A stretch of DNA of 10,608 bases from an uncultured Collinsella sp. (GTDB lineage: Bacteria > Actinomycetota > Coriobacteriia > Coriobacteriales > Coriobacteriaceae): positions 1-10,608 of the forward strand of contig URIA01000059.1 of assembly GCA_900547765.1 (NCBI GenBank), read 5' to 3'. Every line of letters starts with the position of its first letter. The first letter of the stretch is position 1. This document shows positions 6,680 through 10,608 of the stretch, one piece after another. Position numbers and translations under genes: made by a program. The notes below the pieces were generated by a model that was not told where the DNA came from, did no database searches, and worked only from the letters and a program-made list of their open reading frames with translations.

Positions 6680-6964
6680 GACAAAGGGGCGGAGTTGGTG
6701 CCTCCATTGCCTCACCTGGACTAATTGATTTCGGGAAAATCGTCGTCAAAGCCTCAACCATGCTGTTCTGGTGGCTGTTTGGGAAAACTTACCTACGTTT
6801 GCGTTTTGCTGCGGAAGCGGTGAGTGTCTAGCTGATTTTGCTTCTCGTTAACTGGGCAAATGTGCTTGTTATTTGCGACGCTTCTCAGCAAGTCGCGACA
6901 AAACGCAAACGTAGGTAAGTTCTGTGCTACGAAAAACGCACCCGCTGGAACTAGGAGAAATCTC
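6680..6964. other. intergenic stretch holding the 23-bp inverted repeat
   Basis: No gene is supported here. The bases from 6680 to 6785 follow the ABC exporter with no clear terminator or promoter that I can see. The rest is the inverted-repeat element and a short leader ending in CTAGGAG (6950-6956), which is a good ribosome site for the small frame at 6965. Confidence 0.5.
6786..6921. repeat. 23-bp perfect inverted repeat with 90-base centre
   Basis: Positions 6786-6808 and 6899-6921 are exact reverse complements (23 bp; the left arm begins AACTTACCTACG). Inside, shorter complementary pieces (GAAGCG near 6815 with CGCTTC near 6880) extend the symmetry imperfectly. Together the 136 bases look like a miniature inverted-repeat element (MITE) or a large structured RNA or operator. 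No target-site duplication is evident at the edges. It lies 43 bases before the Abi_2-like stub. Confidence 0.8.
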
Positions 6965-7048
6965 ATGGCCAAGGGCCTTCTCTCGTGCGATCATCAGGTC
7001 GACAAGCTCGCCAACGAGAAGGGGCTCGCGGTGTCCGACCGCGGCTAG
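6965..7048 (+). pseudogene. N-terminal stub of an Abi_2-family gene
   Basis: A 27-residue frame with a good ribosome site (TAGGAG eight bases before ATG 6965). Its sequence, MAKGLLSCDHQVDKLANEKG then LAVSDRG, lines up with the start of the intact Abi_2 protein at 9422: the shared pattern is M-x-K-x-x-L-S/T-x-x-x-Q-V/M-D/E-K-L, then G-L-x-V/I-x-D, with one inserted residue. Everything after residue 27 is missing and a terminator-like hairpin follows at once. This is best read as the remnant of a second abortive-infection gene. It could instead be a genuine short peptide gene; the ribosome site is intact. Confidence 0.55.
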
Positions 7049-7058
7049 AGGCGCGGGC

Positions 7059-7091
7059 CAACGGGCCGCTTCGCTGCGGCGGCCCCGTTTT
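7059..7091 (+). terminator. intrinsic terminator after the Abi_2 stub
   Basis: A GC-rich stem (7061-7069 with 7079-7088, one bulged C) with a 9-base loop runs straight into TTTT (7088-7091). It lies ten bases after the stop of the 27-residue stub and just before the FRG-domain remnant. Confidence 0.6.
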
Positions 7092-7093
7092 GG

Positions 7094-7511
7094 GATTCAT
7101 GGCCCGCATGCAGCATTACGGCGGTGCGAGGCGTCTGCTCGATGTGGCTTCGAGCCTCGACGTTGCGCTTTGCTTCGCGTCATCCAGGCATGGCGAAGCG
7201 GTTGGCGTCGTGTATTCCTATAGGGTTAACTCCGATATGCGCGTCTCGATTGGAGAACAGTCCGACGGTCGGGAACCCGATTGGTACGAGTTGGCCGATC
7301 GTTGCCGGGGCGGGCGCCCCTGCTCGTGATACCGTGGGGCTATGAGCCGAGAATCGTCGCGCAGCATGGGGCATTCATCATGACGTCGCTCGACGGCTCA
7401 CTGGCTGACCCAAATCTTTTCATGAGCTAGGCGGTCGACTCCGAGGTTCGTCCGATTTGGATTCCCCCAAAGCTGAAGCCTTCCGTGGGAAGGTACCTGG
7501 TGGCAAAGTAA
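7094..7511 (+). pseudogene. broken FRG-domain protein gene
   Basis: Frame 1 from about 7094 gives FMARMQHYGGARRLLDVASS then LDVALCFASS, matching the core of the FRG domain (usual form: A-L-M-Q-H-Y-G-x-P-T-R-L-L-D-W-T...ALFFA), found in proteins of phages, defence islands and toxin-like loci. The N-terminal third is absent. Near 7290-7316 the frame must shift (from frame 1 to frame 3) to continue as PLLVIPWGYEPRIVAQHGAF, the typical FRG ending. An in-frame TAG at 7428-7430 then interrupts, after which VRPIWIPPKLKPSVGRYLVA still fits the family before a TAA at 7509. So the gene is 5'-truncated, frameshifted and has a nonsense codon. Its original function is unknown; the family has been linked with RNA binding or toxin-like roles. 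Confidence 0.75.
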
Positions 7512-7829
7512 CGAGAAGCCGTGGCTTTGCGGCGGCCGACCCTGGCGCAAGGCTGCATTTGCCGGCTTCGGTTGTCGAGGCTCATGTAGCCGCGCGCCGT
7601 CTGCGGAGAATCGTCCCATTGGGAATTCGCCCCAATGGGACGATTCGGCTTAGGGGAGAGAGGCCGTTTTCGGGCTCGACCCGACCCTTCGAATTGTCGT
7701 CGGGCGTTATTATTGTGCGCAAAGCGATTGCCGCGATTCGCCGGCGCAATACGCTGTCCGCAGTGCCATTGGCAATACAGAAAACTGCAGGTCAAGCCAA
7801 TAATCCAACTTGTCGGCGACTTCAGCGTT
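7512..7829. other. non-coding stretch between pseudogenes
   Basis: I see no gene with family-like sequence here. It holds the perfect 16-bp hairpin at 7608-7646 and otherwise scrambled GC-rich DNA between the FRG remnant and the sugar-transferase remnant. Frames crossing it have no recognisable motif and no good ribosome site. Confidence 0.45.
7608..7646. repeat. perfect 16-bp hairpin with 7-base loop
   Basis: 7608-7623 and 7631-7646 are exact reverse complements (left arm GAATCGTCCCATTGGG) around AATTCGC. No T tract follows on either strand, so it is not an obvious intrinsic terminator. It may be a transposon end, a folding RNA element or a protein binding site. Confidence 0.8.
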
Positions 7830-8015
7830 TTTTTCGTCTTGACAAAAGGGATGAGCATCGTGGGCCCGCGTCCCGCATTGCCGGCTGAGGTCGCGATCTA
7901 CGATGACTACCAACGCCAAAGGCTGCTGGTGAAGCCGGGCATGACCTGCTACTGGCAAACCCGTCGCAACCGCGACTCCATAACCTTCGACGAGTGGGTC
8001 GATCTGGATTTGTGA
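7830..8015 (+). pseudogene. 3' fragment of sugar transferase, right copy
   Basis: From about 7830 the frame reads FFVLTKGMSIVGPRPALPAE, then VAIYDDYQRQRLLVKPGMTC and YWQTRRNRDSITFDEWVDLDL before TGA. GPRPALP and KPGMTCYWQ are hallmark C-terminal motifs of undecaprenyl-phosphate sugar transferases. The whole N-terminal membrane part is missing and upstream sequence shows no family match, so it cannot work. The chain stops at the same premature codon as the left copy (3-68). The base after the stop region begins ATPase-coding sequence, marking a recombination joint. Confidence 0.78.
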
Positions 8016-8018
8016 CGA
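7948..8018 (+). repeat. direct repeat, right copy (pairs with 1-71)
   Basis: This copy matches 1-71 at 68 of 71 bases, same orientation, offset 7947. Similarity ends at 8018, where ATPase coding sequence takes over. Recombination between the copies would remove the whole RiPP cluster and the debris behind it. Confidence 0.85.
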
Positions 8019-8829
8019 GCAGAAAACCATAGATGACTATTCGGCGACTCTTGACGATGTCTCTGGGAAGATTGCCAGCGCAGTGTTGCTTGCCGCAAAG
8101 CGGTGCGACAGGAAGCTCGAGTATGCCGTTCCTGTGGACATCAGGGTCCCCAACCCTATGGGGAAATTCATATTTGTCTCCGAACTCACTTCCGGTAGGA
8201 CCGACGTAGACTACTGCAATGAGGTCTTCGGAGAGGTATTCAACAAACCGAAGCTCTGGCAGTTGTTGGCCGGCATTCAGCACGAAACGTCTCTTACCAC
8301 AGAGAATGTTGCGGAAATAGTGACGGGCAGCAAGCCTTCTTTGGCGACGTGCTACAAGGAAATTTGCGGAAAACTCCATGCGGTGGTGGACCGCATATCC
8401 GAGAGAAGGAAAATCACCAACAAGTCCATAGGCATCGACGCCGAACCGTCGCCTGGCTTGTACGGGACCCTGTACTTCGACCTTTTGGCGGAGGAAGACG
8501 CTAAGATGGGGGTCTACGTTATCGACCAGCCGGAGGACCAGATCTCGCAGGTGGCGATCAAGAAGCACGTCCTCGACGCCTTCAAGAGGATGAGCGCCAA
8601 CCGGCAGGTGTTGATGATCACGCACAACCCGCTCTTCGTCGTAAACCTCGACGTCGATAACGTCATCGTGCTCGCGCGCGGCGAAGATGGGAAGATTGAC
8701 GTGAAGAGCGGGGCTTTGGAATACGAATGCGACGACTACAAGGTGCTCGACCTTGTGGCCAAGACCGTTGAAGGGGGTGCCGACGTTGTCAGGAAGCGAC
8801 TCAAGCGCTATGGCTCAGAAGGCATATAA
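8017..8829 (+). pseudogene. C-terminal part of a TrlF-like AAA/SMC-type ATPase
   Basis: An open frame without a convincing start at its head (first usable start GTG 8083, giving 248 residues). Near its end are the Walker B segment MGVYVIDQPEDQIS and NRQVLMITHNPLFVVN with the switch His, followed by VIVLARGEDGK and a tail YKVLDLVAKTVEGG. This is the C-terminal half of the SMC/RecF-like ATPase domain of TrlF-type or related defence ATPases (IDQPED...THN pattern). The Walker A motif and all preceding domains are missing; the coding sequence begins exactly where the sugar-transferase repeat ends, so the gene was beheaded by rearrangement. It overlaps the next gene by 20 bases. It may still be translated, but without Walker A it cannot be an active ATPase. 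Confidence 0.72.
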
Positions 8830-9130
8830 GGTTGGGCTGAAGGATGGGAAGGTCGCGATAGAGGGGGTTGACGGCTTTTCCATTGACATCGAAGACCCGA
8901 AGCTGAACGTAGGGAAGCTGTACTCGGCCCTTTTCGCCGACGTCAACGAGCCCACGACAATTACTCTCGAGCCCGCGATTGAACTTAAACAGGATCGCAA
9001 AGCCTTCTCTTTCTTTGAAAGCTTGAAGAAGATCGTGGACGGCGCTTGCGAGAAGATGAATCCAGGTCTGGCCGAGATCGCCAAGAAAGCCGAAGGGCTC
9101 GATGCCGACGACGAGGCAAAGCAGAGTTGA
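8810..9130 (+). CDS. 106-residue protein of unknown function next to the ATPase
   Basis: I do not recognise this protein. It begins MAQKAYKVGLKDGKVAIEG with an alternating strand pattern, then VDGFSIDIEDPKLNVGKLYS, a middle ITLEPAIELKQDRKAFSFFE and a helical, acidic C terminus with several Lys/Glu-rich turns. No signal peptide, membrane segment or metal motif is visible. Start ATG 8810 lies within the ATPase gene (20-base overlap) with AGGAAG (8791-8796) somewhat far upstream, suggesting translational coupling. The overlap implies it is the regular partner of the ATPase, perhaps the second protein of a defence system now crippled by loss of the ATPase's front half. Intact by length as far as can be told. 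Confidence 0.7.
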   Translation: MAQKAYKVGLKDGKVAIEGVDGFSIDIEDPKLNVGKLYSALFADVNEPTTITLEPAIELKQDRKAFSFFESLKKIVDGACEKMNPGLAEIAKKAEGLDADDEAKQS

Positions 9131-9302
9131 TGCCGTGCTGCTCGTTGGCGAAAGCCAAGGCCGATGAAGGCTTGCATGGAAACTACTGTCTGCGATAAGC
9201 GCGGTAGCGCGATTGGGCATGAAGACAAGTTAGTTGTCTAGGGGAACCTGGAATTCTGGATATGTACGGTCATGATTGAGCGCGATAGTCAGAGCATGGG
9301 CC

Positions 9303-9331
9303 TTGACGGGGCGCAAGTTTGCGGATAGTAT
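9303..9331 (+). promoter_or_regulatory. promoter of the small RNA/Abi_2 unit
   Basis: TTGACG (9303-9308) and TAGTAT (9326-9331) are separated by exactly 17 bases, the best sigma-70-type promoter match in the window. The predicted transcription start is near 9338, about 84 bases ahead of the Abi_2 start codon. Confidence 0.75.
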
Positions 9332-9337
9332 CATGGC

Positions 9338-9407
9338 AGTGATTAGGGTCCAGAAACTTTCGATGCCTGGAACCGGAGGGGAGCCTGCGGGTTCCCCTTT
9401 TACTTTT
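9338..9407 (+). ncRNA. candidate small RNA (two hairpins, own terminator) ahead of Abi_2
   Basis: A ~70-base transcript is predicted between the promoter and the Abi_2 gene. Hairpin 1 pairs 9346-9353 (GGGTCCAG) with 9367-9374 (CTGGAACC), one mismatch, loop of 13 bases. Hairpin 2 pairs 9377-9385 with 9390-9398 around TGCG, one G-T pair, and is followed by TTTTACTTTT (9398-9407), i.e. an intrinsic terminator before the gene. So most transcripts should be short RNA and a minority read through into Abi_2. This is the layout of RNA-antitoxin systems, and I recall recent reports that AbiF-type Abi_2 proteins are paired with upstream non-coding RNAs. An alternative is simple attenuation of the gene. 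Confidence 0.6.
9377..9407 (+). terminator. intrinsic terminator/attenuator before Abi_2
   Basis: A 9-bp stem with a 4-base loop is followed by ten bases containing eight T. It lies between promoter and start codon, so it limits read-through into the toxin-like gene; the gene's ribosome site GGGAAG (9409-9414) starts right after it. Confidence 0.7.
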
Positions 9408-9421
9408 CGGGAAGAACGAAG

Positions 9422-10354
9422 ATGCCCAAAGAATTCCTTACCTACCAGCAGCAGATGGAGAAGCTCAGAAGCTCCGGCCTCACAATCGAGGACGAAGGGG
9501 CTTGCTGCAGGGTCCTTGCGGACATCGGCTATTTCCCAGTCGTGAACGGATATCAGTCGTTTTTCCGCGACCCGAGCACCCGGGTATACCGCGAAGGCGC
9601 CACTTTTGGGGACATCCTGGCGCTTTACGAGTTCGACGTCGAGCTCAGGGAGATAATGCTCGATGCGCTGCTCAAGGTCGAGGTGAAGATCAGGTCGGCG
9701 GTGGCCTACGAGTTCTGCGCTGCATATGGCGAGTCCCAGAGCAAGTACCTAGACGCCCGCTGCTACGCGGCGTCGAAGGGCTCGAAGCGCGTTCTCCCGA
9801 AGCTGCTGAACATGCTTGACTATATCGCCAACAAGGATACCGGCCACGAATACCTCGCCTACTACCGCAGGGCATACAAGAACGTGCCGCTGTGGGTCGC
9901 GGTGAATGCCATGACCTTCGGGCAGATCTCGAAAATGCTCACGGCCCTCAGGGACAATGAGAAGGTGAGGATCGCTAAGAGGTTCGGGGTCGGAAACCCG
10001 AAGGAGCTCTCGTCATTTATCCGCGTGCTCGCCCTCTACAGGAACGTCTGCGCGCATGGCGAGCGTCTCTTCTCCCACAGGTGCCACGTCGAGATCCCCG
10101 ATACGGCCCTGCACGCCAAGCTCGGCATCGAGAAGATCGGGCCGGATTACGCTTGCGGCAAGGTGGATGTCTTCTCGGCAGTGATCGCCCTTCGATACCT
10201 TCTGCGCGACGACGAGTTCAAGGCATTCAAGGCGAAGCTCGTCAAGTGCGTTAACGGTTATCTGTCATCGGACGAGAGCATCGGCGAGGAGCGTCTCCTT
10301 GAAGCCATGGGCTTCCCGGCCGAATGGAAGAAGATAACCAGATATAAATTGTGA
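9422..10354 (+). CDS. Abi_2 family (AbiD/AbiF-type) abortive-infection HEPN protein
   Basis: A 310-residue protein, the normal size for Abi_2 (PF07751). The start (FLTYQQQMEKLRSSGLTIED, then IGYFPVVNGYQSFFRD) matches the family opening K-L...G-L-x-I-x-D...YY/F...GY...F. The middle has LYEFDVELREIMLDALLKVE and an IRSAVAYEF segment, and the C-terminal half has R207-N-V-C-A-H212 (RNVCAHGERL), the R-x4-H motif of HEPN ribonucleases. Predicted role: an RNA-cleaving or RNA-binding toxin that stops growth on phage infection, in the cytosol. ATG 9422 has GGGAAG seven bases upstream. It stands alone behind a promoter and a terminator-bearing leader. All key residues I can see are present, so it looks intact. 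Direct ribonuclease activity is inferred from the fold. Confidence 0.85.
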   Translation: MPKEFLTYQQQMEKLRSSGLTIEDEGACCRVLADIGYFPVVNGYQSFFRDPSTRVYREGATFGDILALYEFDVELREIMLDALLKVEVKIRSAVAYEFCAAYGESQSKYLDARCYAASKGSKRVLPKLLNMLDYIANKDTGHEYLAYYRRAYKNVPLWVAVNAMTFGQISKMLTALRDNEKVRIAKRFGVGNPKELSSFIRVLALYRNVCAHGERLFSHRCHVEIPDTALHAKLGIEKIGPDYACGKVDVFSAVIALRYLLRDDEFKAFKAKLVKCVNGYLSSDESIGEERLLEAMGFPAEWKKITRYKL

Positions 10355-10608
10355 GCTCGATTTGCCTGAAAGCAAGTCATTGGTTTCGGACGGATCATTG
10401 GCGACGGAATCGCGTGCCAAGCCCCTTGCGCGGATGCGTTGCGGCTATTGAGGGCTATGCTAGATGCAAGGCTGGAGCCTGTCTGGCGCATTCTTAAGAG
10501 GAATCATGCGGATTCTTCTTGATTATGGGCATGGTTGGCGCTGCGATAATGACGGACTTTCTCGTTAGAGGGATTGGCCCAACGGTTGGGGGCGCCCCGG
10601 TTCCCGGG
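10355..10608. other. no gene seen
   Basis: After the Abi_2 stop these 254 bases carry only short frames without ribosome sites or recognisable motifs. A small palindrome CCCAACGGTTGGG lies near 10578-10590. No terminator with a T tract is evident directly after Abi_2. Confidence 0.5.

Noticed and set aside
1..8018. Integrative element with att sites
   Set aside because: Direct repeats at a gene 3' end resemble att sites, but no integrase, excisionase or transfer gene lies between them and the copies differ at three silent sites; kept only as a recombination finding.
7822..8625. 267-codon minus-strand frame
   Set aside because: It runs antisense through the sugar-transferase remnant and the ATPase, both of which have recognisable plus-strand motifs.
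1..10608. CRISPR array, tRNA or rRNA genes
   Set aside because: No regularly spaced short repeats and no tRNA- or rRNA-like stretches were seen on either strand.

Overview
The window is GC-rich actinobacterial DNA. Codon use, short overlapping genes and the ending of the sugar-transferase fragments (TCYWQTRRNRDSITFDEW) suggest a Coriobacteriia genome of the Olsenella/Atopobium/Collinsella type. That assignment is an inference from memory; no 16S or marker gene is present. The window reads as an accessory island made of one intact peptide-maturation cluster followed by a stretch of defence genes, several of them broken.

Positions 1-71 hold the 3' end of a truncated sugar transferase. Positions 224-6679 hold a complete RiPP (ribosomally made, modified peptide) cluster. 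It contains an HprK-like peptide kinase, a stand-alone PqqD-type leader-binding protein, a 66-residue precursor on the opposite strand with two CX5C motifs, a radical SAM/SPASM maturase, a small Ser-His S26-type peptidase, an NTP_transf_5 nucleotidyltransferase and an ABC exporter. The last three overlap by ATGA and form an operon. Likely order of action: PqqD binds the leader, the radical SAM enzyme modifies the core (thioether cross-links at the Cys residues are the leading guess), kinase and nucleotidyltransferase decorate it, the peptidase removes the leader, and the ABC protein exports the product. Kinase plus nucleotidyltransferase is best known from lasso peptide clusters, but no lasso cyclase is present here.

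Positions 6680-8018 are debris: a 23-bp perfect inverted repeat, an N-terminal stub of an Abi_2-family gene, a frameshifted FRG-domain pseudogene, a perfect 16-bp hairpin and a second sugar-transferase 3' fragment. The two sugar-transferase fragments match at 68 of 71 positions (1-71 against 7948-8018), share the same premature stop, and flank the RiPP island as direct repeats.

Positions 8017-9130 carry the C-terminal part of a TrlF-like AAA ATPase fused abruptly to the second fragment, plus an overlapping 106-residue gene of unknown function. Positions 9303-10354 carry an intact Abi_2 (AbiD/AbiF-type HEPN) gene. In front of it lies a consensus-like promoter and a ~70-nt two-hairpin RNA that ends in an intrinsic terminator before the start codon. 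This looks like a toxin preceded by a small regulatory or antitoxin RNA. The last 250 bases hold no gene I can support.
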